From Rhodospirillales bacterium (GTDB taxonomy: Bacteria; Pseudomonadota; Gammaproteobacteria; Steroidobacterales; Rariloculaceae): DNA of 20,623 nt. Shown here piece after piece: positions 14,160-20,623 of the stretch (its first letter is position 1; each line of letters opens with the position of its first letter). Below the pieces are notes generated by a model. It made no database searches. It had not been told where the DNA came from and saw nothing but the letters and a program-made list of their open reading frames with translations. Where the stretch lies: assembly GCA_024640665.1 (NCBI GenBank), contig JAHEEO010000010.1, positions 1-20,623 of the forward strand. The letters run 5' to 3'. Both the position numbers and the translations under genes were made by a program.

Positions 14160-15653
14160 CTATTGAGGCGATTCGACTTCCGGCGGGATATCGTAGCGTC
14201 CGTTGACGTATTCTCCGGTGTTTTCAAACGTCCGATCAGTGGTCAAGTCTGTTGGCAGCTCGATGAGGCGATTAGGGCCGCGGGACTGCTTCTCGATACG
14301 GAAAGCATCATACAGTTGCTCTGTTGCAGTAAACGCTTCGTACGTTATGGCATCGTTACTAATTCGAATTATCTGAAAAAACTGAGTATTTTCCGCCTGG
14401 CGTTGCAGCACGGCCCCGGTGTCTGCGAATGCCTGCCAGGCATCGTTCTTAATGCCATACATTTTGGCTCCGGACGATGTGCTGACGTATACCGTGGAAA
14501 TTCTTTGACGACGAGAACCCGCTCGTGAACCGCCGCGGCTAATAACGGCGCCGCGCCCATAAGCGTGGTCGTGTCCCTGTAGTACAAGATCAACGCCGTG
14601 TTTTTCAATGATTGGCAGGAAGAGGCTTCTGCGTTCCGGGCCAGTATCAACAACGCCAGGTATATTTCGCTCGAGCAATTCAAACAGCGGATGATGCATC
14701 GCGACGACCTTCCAGCGGGCATCACTTGCGGCAAGGATGTTATCCAGCCACTGGGCCTGTTCAGCAAAATACTGGTCCGCCATTGTGTCTAGCGTCACGA
14801 TCAAAGTATTGCCGTAGCGCGTCGCGTAAACAGTTTCAGCAACGTCAGGCGGCAGATCGGCATAGGTTGGCAGCGCAAACTGTGGCCGCCACAGCAGTGA
14901 TAAAGCGGTGAGTTGGCCACCCTCGGGATTTCTTATGCCGTCGTAATACTCATGATTTCCGGCAACCGGGAGTGCGGGAATCATGCCGTGAATGAAGCTG
15001 ACCGACTTAAACCATGCGGCCCATTCATAGTCGCGACTGCCAAAATTCACTAAGTCTCCAGCATGGATTGCAAAGCGCGAATCTGGGGCAGTCCGATAGG
15101 CTGCGCGAATGACTCTTGCCCAGTGCGAATCGAGGCCGTCTTGTGCGTCGCCAAAGTACAGGAACGTAAAAGGCTCTGCGTTCGCAGGCGCGGTCCGAGT
15201 CTGCAGCCATTCAGACCAATAGCCCTCCGCGCCCATGACGCGATATGCGTACAGCGTGTCGGGGTTAAGTCCAGCAAACTGCGCTGTGTGATAACTCGCC
15301 GAGTCCAGATGAGTATTCCATTGCAGCGAGTGAGTTGTTCCGTCGATTTCTTTTGCCTTCAGATTGACGGTTTGCGACTGTGCCTCTACTACGGAAGCGC
15401 CTAGGTCGAATCGACTGTGGGCTTCTGCCGCAATGATCTCTGCGCGGGTTTGGGTGACTGACGCATCCGTGCGCCAAGAGACAGAGAAAGTTGTCTTTGG
15501 GTCTTGATCAAGCGTTACGATAATTCGATCGGGCCATAGAGATGTTGCTTGCCAAGTCGGCACGGCAGGTTGCTGTGCCATAGCGCCAGACGCACAAAAG
15601 GCGAACACGACCAGCCAAATAGAAAGGGCATTCAATCGATTCTTCGAGAGCAT
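14160..15653 (-). CDS. Secreted purple-acid-phosphatase-like metallophosphoesterase
   Basis: A 497-residue exported phosphoesterase. Residues 1-26 form a signal peptide (AMA-QQ). Residues about 32-155 are a fibronectin-like purple-acid-phosphatase N-terminal domain, and about 163-370 the calcineurin-type catalytic domain: GDAQ (Asp169), GDLVNFG (Asp200), GNHE (Asn233, His234), MHHP (His320) and GHDHAYGR (His361, His363). The Tyr that ligates Fe3+ in true purple phosphatases (GD-x-x-Y) is Asn203 here, so the centre is probably not purple or not mixed-valent. The tail beyond 440 has no recognised domain. ATG at 15651-15653 has a weak ribosome-binding site. It likely cleaves phosphomonoesters or diesters in the periplasm. 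It is codirectional with the upstream GST gene across a 121-base gap. Confidence 0.88.
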   Translation of the reverse strand: MLSKNRLNALSIWLVVFAFCASGAMAQQPAVPTWQATSLWPDRIIVTLDQDPKTTFSVSWRTDASVTQTRAEIIAAEAHSRFDLGASVVEAQSQTVNLKAKEIDGTTHSLQWNTHLDSASYHTAQFAGLNPDTLYAYRVMGAEGYWSEWLQTRTAPANAEPFTFLYFGDAQDGLDSHWARVIRAAYRTAPDSRFAIHAGDLVNFGSRDYEWAAWFKSVSFIHGMIPALPVAGNHEYYDGIRNPEGGQLTALSLLWRPQFALPTYADLPPDVAETVYATRYGNTLIVTLDTMADQYFAEQAQWLDNILAASDARWKVVAMHHPLFELLERNIPGVVDTGPERRSLFLPIIEKHGVDLVLQGHDHAYGRGAVISRGGSRAGSRRQRISTVYVSTSSGAKMYGIKNDAWQAFADTGAVLQRQAENTQFFQIIRISNDAITYEAFTATEQLYDAFRIEKQSRGPNRLIELPTDLTTDRTFENTGEYVNGRYDIPPEVESPQ

Positions 15654-15696
15654 TAGCTGAGCTCGATGTTGTGAATATCGCCCTCATTCTGTGGTA

Positions 15697-15715
15697 GTTG
15701 CTCAGTGAGAGCAAC
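15697..15715 (-). other. Hairpin between the GST and phosphoesterase genes
   Basis: GTTGCTC (15697-15703) pairs perfectly with GAGCAAC (15709-15715) around AGTGA. It stands in the 121-base gap between two codirectional minus-strand genes and lacks a following T-tract. It may mark the 3' end of the upstream GST message or a leader element of the phosphoesterase. Confidence 0.35.
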
Positions 15716-15774
15716 GTGACCCACCCGGCAAGCTTGTCGCTGGCCGCAATCTCCGCAATATAGTGGCGGCTAGC

Positions 15775-16758
15775 TTAGTCGGCGAGACGCGCCCGATCAT
15801 GCGGCTGTGAGTAGTCAACTTCCGGGCCGATCGGCACAATCAAGTGCGGATTAATCGTATCGTGACTACCATAGTAGTGGCGCTTCGAGTATTCCGAATC
15901 AACTGTTTCAGCAATGCCCGGTTGCTGATAAAGATCGCATAGATAGCCCCACAAATTCTTGTAATCCAGGATCCGTTTCTTATTACACTTGAAGTGCCCA
16001 ACATAGACGGGATCGAAACGCACGAGCGTTGTGAATAAACGCCAGTCGGCTTCTGTAATCTGCGCGCCCACCAAATAGCGACGCGTTACGAGTCGTTCTT
16101 CAAGTACGTCGAGCGCGTTGAACACTTTATTGACGGCTTCCTCATAGGCTTCTTGCGTGGTCGCAAAACCGGCCATGTAAACGCCGTTGTTGAGATTGGG
16201 ATAGATGAAGTCGTTGAGTTCATCTATTTCTTTACGCTGGGCTTCGGGGTAAAAGTCCACCGGCGTCGCGCCAATATCATCGAATGCCGTATTAAGCATG
16301 CGAATGATCTCGGCAGATTCATTGCTAACAATGGTGTTGCGCTGCTTATCCCAAATAATGGGTACGGTAGCGCGGCCGCTGTAGTGTGGATCTGCCGCTA
16401 AATAAACTTCGTAAACGCGTCTGGCATTATTGATAGGGTCTGGAATCACGCCAGGTCCAGGTTCAAATGTCCAGCCTTCTGCGCCCATGTATGAATTGAC
16501 CGCAGACAGACCAATCATCGATTCAAGCCCTTTCAGCTTGCGAAAAATCAGCGCGCGGTGTGCCCACGGACATGCCAGCGATATGTATAGGTGGTATCGG
16601 CCAGATTCGGCCTTGAAGCCGTCTTTGCCGGAGGGTCCGGCGCTGCCGTCAGCGGTAATCCAGTTGCGGAATTGCGATTCGCTGCGAACGAAACGCCCCT
16701 TCGACTCTTTGGTGTCGTACCAAACGTCGTGCCATTTGCCGTCTACTAATATGCCCAT
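15775..16758 (-). CDS. yqjG: Glutathionyl-hydroquinone reductase (xi-class glutathione transferase)
   Basis: A cytoplasmic enzyme that uses glutathione to reduce glutathionyl-(hydro)quinones, a detoxification or repair step for quinone adducts. The 327 residues match the family length. The catalytic motif is CPWAHR with Cys63, the same position as in Escherichia coli YqjG; the GLSAVN and GWTF substrate-site blocks (about 83-98) and VPIIWDKQRNTIVSNESAEI (131-150) are present. The C-terminal helical domain follows, with YLVGAQITEADWRLFTTLVRFD near 228-249 and the conserved YYG of the tail near 292. ATG at 16756-16758 has no proper Shine-Dalgarno, and a promoter-like pair ends just before it, so the message could be leaderless. 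It diverges from the third TRAP system. Confidence 0.92.
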   Translation of the reverse strand: MGILVDGKWHDVWYDTKESKGRFVRSESQFRNWITADGSAGPSGKDGFKAESGRYHLYISLACPWAHRALIFRKLKGLESMIGLSAVNSYMGAEGWTFEPGPGVIPDPINNARRVYEVYLAADPHYSGRATVPIIWDKQRNTIVSNESAEIIRMLNTAFDDIGATPVDFYPEAQRKEIDELNDFIYPNLNNGVYMAGFATTQEAYEEAVNKVFNALDVLEERLVTRRYLVGAQITEADWRLFTTLVRFDPVYVGHFKCNKKRILDYKNLWGYLCDLYQQPGIAETVDSEYSKRHYYGSHDTINPHLIVPIGPEVDYSQPHDRARLAD

Positions 16759-16764
16759 GGGCCC

Positions 16765-16792
16765 ACTGTAATCATTGCAGGCGTTGCGTCAA
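16765..16792 (-). promoter_or_regulatory. Candidate promoter of the hydroquinone-reductase gene
   Basis: On the minus strand TTGACG (16787-16792) and TACAGT (16765-16770) are 16 bases apart, five and four of six consensus matches. Transcription would be expected about 7 bases after the -10, at or next to the ATG at 16758. Confidence 0.4.
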
Positions 16793-16868
16793 CTTTATCC
16801 CCGCAGCGCTCCCGTGGTACTGTCAGCGCGATAGGAAATAACGCGAGTCTGTCTTGGGGGGACGAATC

Positions 16869-17960
16869 GTGACGCCGTACAAAGCAAAACATAAAGGCGT
16901 TCGGCGCATAGCTGCAGCTTTGGCCGCATCCATGCTGGCCTGTTTTTCTGCTGCAAACACTGCTGAAATTCGGCTGACTATCGCTTCGAGCCATGTCACC
17001 GCCTTGCCCTGGGTTGGCGTGATGCATTCGCTGGTCGTGCCGGAATCAAATCGCCGTCTCGAAGCCATGGGCAGTCCGCACCACATTCGCTGGACCGAGG
17101 CCTACGGCGGTTCATTGTATAAGCTCGAAAATACCCTTGAAGCAGTGGAAATTGGTCTCACCGACATTGGCTGGGTAGGCACGTTGTGGGAACTTTCGAA
17201 GATGCCGCTGCAAAACGTCACCTATTATGCGCCGTTCGTGACCGACGACTTTCAAATGCTCTACGAGATCATGAATGAGCTTCACGACGAAGTGCCAGCT
17301 TTAAACGATGCGTGGACTGCTCAAAACCAGCGTTTCCTGGGCGGCAGCGTGTTGGACACGTATCATTTAATGACCAACTTCCCGGTCAATTCTGTCGAAG
17401 ATTTGCGTGGCCGGAAGATTTTGGCGCCGGGACCGTCGGCGACCTGGCTGGAAGGGACCGGTGCCGTTGCGGTGGAAGGCGGGCTGACCACATATTACAC
17501 CCAGATTCAAACAGGTGTGGCGGATGGTGTGCTCACCATATTGACGGGTGCGCCGCCCTATCGAATTCACGAGGTTGCACCTTACATCACTCTAGTTGGC
17601 TTGGGCGGGCAACTCACTGGCGGCATGTCAATCAACCTCGATACTTGGAACGAGCTGCCGGATGAAGTGCGTGACGTATTGGCACAGCTGGGCCGCGAGT
17701 ACAGCGTGGGCGTCGCCAACGAATTGGGCATCCGTTACGAGCGCGGGCTCGAGTCGATGCAGGCCGAAGGGGCAACCGTGAGCCAGCTACCCATCGAGGA
17801 GAAACTCAAGTGGCTCAATGGCATGCCAAATATCGCCAGGCGCTGGGCGGAGGCTACCGAGGCGCGCGGCATTCCGGCACTGGAAGTACTCGGAATATAC
17901 ATGAACGCCGTTCGGGCGCGCGGTGGTCAACCATTGCGCAACTGGGATCTCGAAGAGTAG
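16869..17960 (+). CDS. Atypical TRAP transporter substrate-binding protein (system 3)
   Basis: A TRAP binding protein of the broad DctP family, 363 residues from GTG 16869. That start has a strong GGGGGGA ribosome-binding site 7 bases upstream; the TTG at 16854 lies before this site and is rejected. The signal peptide is residues 1 to about 32 (non-lipoprotein). Conserved family elements are WTEAYGGSLYKLENTLEAVEIGLTDIG in pieces across 75-101 and YYTQIQTGVADGVLTI near 209-224. The usual substrate Arg in G-x-x-x-R (Arg174 in system 1) is Leu185 here (GRKIL), and the Asn of the DG-x-EN block is Thr223. The pocket should therefore bind its ligand differently from classic carboxylate TRAPs. It pairs with a fused QM permease directly downstream. 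Confidence 0.85.
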   Translation: MTPYKAKHKGVRRIAAALAASMLACFSAANTAEIRLTIASSHVTALPWVGVMHSLVVPESNRRLEAMGSPHHIRWTEAYGGSLYKLENTLEAVEIGLTDIGWVGTLWELSKMPLQNVTYYAPFVTDDFQMLYEIMNELHDEVPALNDAWTAQNQRFLGGSVLDTYHLMTNFPVNSVEDLRGRKILAPGPSATWLEGTGAVAVEGGLTTYYTQIQTGVADGVLTILTGAPPYRIHEVAPYITLVGLGGQLTGGMSINLDTWNELPDEVRDVLAQLGREYSVGVANELGIRYERGLESMQAEGATVSQLPIEEKLKWLNGMPNIARRWAEATEARGIPALEVLGIYMNAVRARGGQPLRNWDLEE

Positions 17961-17969
17961 TTGCAGCGC

Positions 17970-19883
17970 ATGTTATCGATCGGTTTTGAGAAGCTCATAC
18001 GTTGGATGAACGGCGCCGGCGTCGTTTGGATTTTCGCGATCATGTTGATGATTTGCGCCGACATTGTCGGGCGCAACGTGTTCGATAGTCCAATCGCATT
18101 CGTTCCCGAGGCAGTGTCGTTATCGTTGGTCGCCTGTGTATTTTTGCAGCTGGCTTATGCGCTTCACCAAAACCGGCTGACACGCGCGGAATTTCTGCTC
18201 AATAAATTTCAAGATTCGCATCCAGCTCTGATTCTTGGCTGGAAAACGCTGCTGGCCGTTTTGGCGGTGGCTATTTTGCTGTTGATGACGATTGGCGCCT
18301 GGCCGGATTTTGTGCGGGCTTTTCAAACGGCTGAATTTGCCGGCGTCGAGGGCAACTTTACGATTCAAGTTTGGCCTATCAAGTTGATCATCGTTGTCGG
18401 CGCGCTAATTGCTGCTTGCGAATGTCTGCGTGAGGCATTCCATGGAGACGCTGTCGGCTCGTCATCGCCGGTCAATGCTGGTGACTTATCGCAGCGCTCA
18501 TGGGCGGGCGTAGGCGTTGTTCTTTTGATGGCTGCAGGCGTAGCCATTCTATGGTTGGGAAATTTCTCGCAGCAAACGGTAGGCGGGTTCATGATCGCTG
18601 GCGTGCTGCTATTGATAGCGCTCGGCATGCCGATAGCGATCGCATTGCTGATCACCGGTTTTGTGGGCCTGGCAGTGCTGAAACAGGATTTCGGTATCGC
18701 GACCCGCACATTGTCGCTTGCCGCCGAAGGCACCATCTCGGAATACGTTTTTGCGACAGTACCGCTGTTTGTATTGATGGGCTTGTTTGTGCAGGTTTCT
18801 GAGATAGGCCGCGATGCGTTTCGCGCTGCGCAACAATTGTTTGGCTGGGTGTATGGCGGATTGGGCGTCGCCACTGTCGCTGCCAATGCCATCTTTGCTG
18901 CGATAACCGGAATCTCGATCGCATCAGCCGCGATATTTGCAAAGATCGCTGTGCCGGAAATGGTGAGGCAAGGATATACGCCAAAATTCGCCGTCGGGCT
19001 CACGGCGGGATCGTCGGTCCTGGGAATGCTGATCCCCCCGAGCTTATTGCTGATTATCTATGGTGTGATTGCTGAGGTGTCTATCGGCGGTCTGTTCGTG
19101 GCTGCAATTATTCCGGGCATTATTCTCGCGGCAGCTTTCGCAATCGGTGTCGTTTTGATGGCCAGGTTTGCCCCTGGGTTTGTCGGCGACGTTCGGCCAG
19201 ACGCGGCGTCAAAAGGTGACGGCGCAGCTACCGGCAGCGATGGCAGTCCGTGGCTGGGCATGTTGCCCGTATTATTGCTTATCGTGTTGGTGCTCGGCGG
19301 CATCTATGGTGGCTACTTTACGCCAACAGAAGCCGGTGCAGCGGGCGCTTTTGCCGCGATGTGTCTTGCGTTAATCAAACGTCGCCTCACTTGGGCGAAG
19401 CTTTGGGAAGTCGTGCGCGAGACGGGCCAAGTGTCGGTTACCATTTTATTTCTGATTATCTGTGCCAGCACATTTAGTCGTATGTTGACGCTTACGGAAC
19501 TGCCTCAGGATATTGGCGCGTTTCTCGGTGGTGGTCTCAGCATGTTTAGTTTTTTGGCTATCTATTTACTGCTGTTGATCGTCCTCGGCACCGTGCTCGA
19601 CTCAACGTCGATTCTCTTGATTATATTGCCGCTGGCGCTGCCCGTAGTTTCGGCGCTCGGAGGCGATCTTATCTGGTTTGGAATCGTGACGGTTGTTGGC
19701 ATCGAGATCGGGCTATTGACCCCACCGCTGGGACTCAGCGTATACGTTATCAAGTCCAGCCTCGACGATAAGAACATTACGCTCGGCACTATTTTTGCCG
19801 GAGCATTTCCATTCGTGTTAATTACGCTTGCCGTCACCATCCTGCTAATGGCGTTTCCGGTTTTGTCATTGTGGTTGCTGTGA
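17970..19883 (+). CDS. TRAP transporter fused permease (DctQ-DctM fusion, system 3)
   Basis: Both membrane subunits in one chain, 637 residues from ATG 17970 (a TTG at 17961, directly after the upstream stop, would add three). Residues about 1-160 are the DctQ part with its four membrane segments and the ADIVGRNVFDSP...EAVS pattern. A polar linker (158-177) and an additional helix (about 178-197) lead into the DctM part, about 200-637, with PPSLLLIIYG, PTEAGAAGAF and IEIGLLTPPLGLSVYVI signatures. The connecting helix keeps both termini of the DctM part on the expected side. Translation is probably coupled to the binding-protein gene, since the gap is under 10 bases and no strong ribosome-binding site is visible. 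Confidence 0.92.
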   Translation: MLSIGFEKLIRWMNGAGVVWIFAIMLMICADIVGRNVFDSPIAFVPEAVSLSLVACVFLQLAYALHQNRLTRAEFLLNKFQDSHPALILGWKTLLAVLAVAILLLMTIGAWPDFVRAFQTAEFAGVEGNFTIQVWPIKLIIVVGALIAACECLREAFHGDAVGSSSPVNAGDLSQRSWAGVGVVLLMAAGVAILWLGNFSQQTVGGFMIAGVLLLIALGMPIAIALLITGFVGLAVLKQDFGIATRTLSLAAEGTISEYVFATVPLFVLMGLFVQVSEIGRDAFRAAQQLFGWVYGGLGVATVAANAIFAAITGISIASAAIFAKIAVPEMVRQGYTPKFAVGLTAGSSVLGMLIPPSLLLIIYGVIAEVSIGGLFVAAIIPGIILAAAFAIGVVLMARFAPGFVGDVRPDAASKGDGAATGSDGSPWLGMLPVLLLIVLVLGGIYGGYFTPTEAGAAGAFAAMCLALIKRRLTWAKLWEVVRETGQVSVTILFLIICASTFSRMLTLTELPQDIGAFLGGGLSMFSFLAIYLLLLIVLGTVLDSTSILLIILPLALPVVSALGGDLIWFGIVTVVGIEIGLLTPPLGLSVYVIKSSLDDKNITLGTIFAGAFPFVLITLAVTILLMAFPVLSLWLL

Positions 19884-19941
19884 TTGCGATTCGGTCATGC
19901 GGCTCGAGTTTTTTTGGTTGTCCGGTGAGTGAGGTTTTTCG

Positions 19942-20277
19942 ATGAGCGAGCAACCTGAGTATCCTGATTTGCACTCTCCGCAGGTTCATGCCGCTTTGGA
20001 GACTTACTGGCGCAATAATCTTCGGATCATGGCCGGACTGTTGTGCTTGTGGGCGTTCGCTTCCCTGGGGTGCGGCGTCTTGTTTGCCGATTGGCTGAAC
20101 CAGTTCGATTTGCCATTTACTGGATTCCCGCTGGGTTTTTGGTTTGCTCAGCAGGGCAGCATCATTGTTTTTGTGTTGTGCATATTGATGTATTGCATTG
20201 CAATGAACCAGCTCGATCGGCGGCACCATAACATGCTCGAATCACTTAAAGCGGCGGAGTCTAAGGATGGAAACTAA
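19942..20277 (+). CDS. DUF4212 sodium/substrate symporter small subunit
   Basis: A 111-residue membrane protein of the DUF4212 family, which partners a sodium:solute symporter of the ActP-like group. YWRNNLRIM (27-35) is the family hallmark before the first helix (about 33-55), and a second helix spans about 70-92; the Asn/Arg-rich tail is cytoplasmic. GAGG lies 7 bases before ATG. The last 11 bases overlap the start of the large-subunit gene, so the two are co-translated. The function is inferred from family and neighbour: it supports transport of a small carboxylate, possibly acetate-like. Confidence 0.9.
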   Translation: MSEQPEYPDLHSPQVHAALETYWRNNLRIMAGLLCLWAFASLGCGVLFADWLNQFDLPFTGFPLGFWFAQQGSIIVFVLCILMYCIAMNQLDRRHHNMLESLKAAESKDGN

Positions 20278-20623
20278 GACTTGGACGCTGCTGTTCGTTG
20301 GCGTCACTTTCACCCTGTATTTGACTATCGCGTGGCTGGCTCGCGTGCGCGACACACGCGGTTTTTATGTGGCAGGCCGTGGCGTACCAGCGATGGCAAA
20401 CGGCATGGCCACTGCTTCGGACTGGATGAGCGCATCGTCGTTCATTTCCATGGCAGGCCTGATCTCGTTTATGGGATATGCCGGCGGCGTTTATCTGATG
20501 GGTTGGACCGGCGGTTATGTGCTGCTGGCGCTGTTGCTGGCGCCCTATCTGCGCAAGTTCGGCGCCTATACGGTGCCCGACTTCCTCGGCACCCGCTACG
20601 GCGGCAACCTGCCCAGGTTCCTG
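20267..20623 (+). CDS. Sodium:solute symporter large subunit (5' part)
   Basis: The start of a Na+/solute symporter of the SSS family; 119 codons are visible and the gene runs off the window. ATG 20267 has GGAG 7 bases upstream and overlaps the DUF4212 gene by 11 bases. The first helix (about 5-23) is followed by GFYVAGRGVPAMANGMATASDWMSASSF (32-59, read in pieces), the typical helix-2 substrate/Na+-site region, and by YTVPDFLGTRYG near 103-114. VAGR and A-S-D-WMSA-SF identify the ActP/VC_2705-like subgroup that pairs with DUF4212. The substrate is not known. Confidence 0.9.
   Translation, partial: METKTWTLLFVGVTFTLYLTIAWLARVRDTRGFYVAGRGVPAMANGMATASDWMSASSFISMAGLISFMGYAGGVYLMGWTGGYVLLALLLAPYLRKFGAYTVPDFLGTRYGGNLPRFL

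Noticed and set aside
16854..16868. TTG 16854 as start of the third TRAP binding protein
   Set aside because: The G-run ribosome-binding site lies inside this stretch and is correctly spaced for GTG 16869.
18365..19003. 212-codon minus-strand ORF opposite the fused permease
   Set aside because: Shadow of the permease: Thr/Pro/Ala-rich with no domain, and no promoter or ribosome-binding site.
19884..19941. Terminator suggested by a T7 run after the fused permease
   Set aside because: No stable hairpin precedes the T-run, so termination is not supported.
1..20623. CRISPR arrays, tRNA/rRNA genes, insertion sequences or phage genes
   Set aside because: No regularly spaced repeats, RNA-gene structures, transposases or flanking inverted repeats were seen by eye on either strand.

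Overview
The window looks like a chromosomal segment from an aerobic, probably marine, Gram-negative proteobacterium, most likely gammaproteobacterial. The grounds are Sec and lipoprotein signals on periplasmic proteins, three TRAP transporters, a three-subunit Na+-pumping oxaloacetate decarboxylase, a DUF4212-type Na+ symporter and a xi-class glutathione transferase. The taxonomic placement is inference. I see no rRNA, tRNA, insertion sequence, phage gene or CRISPR array, and nearly all DNA is coding.

Layout. (1) 1-631, minus: the N-terminal part of a thiamine-diphosphate-dependent 2-oxoacid/acetoin dehydrogenase E1 alpha subunit, cut by the window edge. (2) 925-7540, plus: a seven-gene run made of two complete TRAP transporters back to back (P-Q-M, P-Q-M) and an EamA-type exporter. 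It diverges from the E1 gene across a 293-bp regulatory region. (3) 7569-11737, minus: oadB, oadA and oadG (transcribed G-A-B), with a periplasmic metallo-beta-lactamase-fold hydrolase upstream. (4) 11850-14073, plus: a secreted-protein island with a 35-residue truncated DUF6152-like ORF, a pirin, a full-length DUF6152 protein and an unnamed secreted family carrying a WEGDTLVVDT motif. A strong bidirectional hairpin ends it. (5) 14160-16758, minus: a purple-acid-phosphatase-like metallophosphoesterase and a glutathionyl-hydroquinone reductase. (6) 16869-20623, plus: a third TRAP system with an atypical binding protein and a fused QM permease, then the small subunit and the start of the large subunit of a Na+/solute symporter.

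How it fits together (inference). Organic acids would enter by Na+-coupled TRAP and symporter systems. 2-Oxoacids or acetoin would be oxidised by the E1-containing complex, and oxaloacetate decarboxylase would export Na+, helping to maintain the gradient used for uptake. The DUF6152/WEGDTLVVDT/pirin island is the least understood part and the best candidate for an undescribed function. The broken or miniature DUF6152 copy, whose stop codon overlaps the pirin ribosome-binding site, and the His-His mature N-termini stand out there. Two other oddities are the Q-x-H in place of the usual H-x-H metal motif in OadA, and the third TRAP binding protein, which lacks the family's carboxylate-anchoring arginine.
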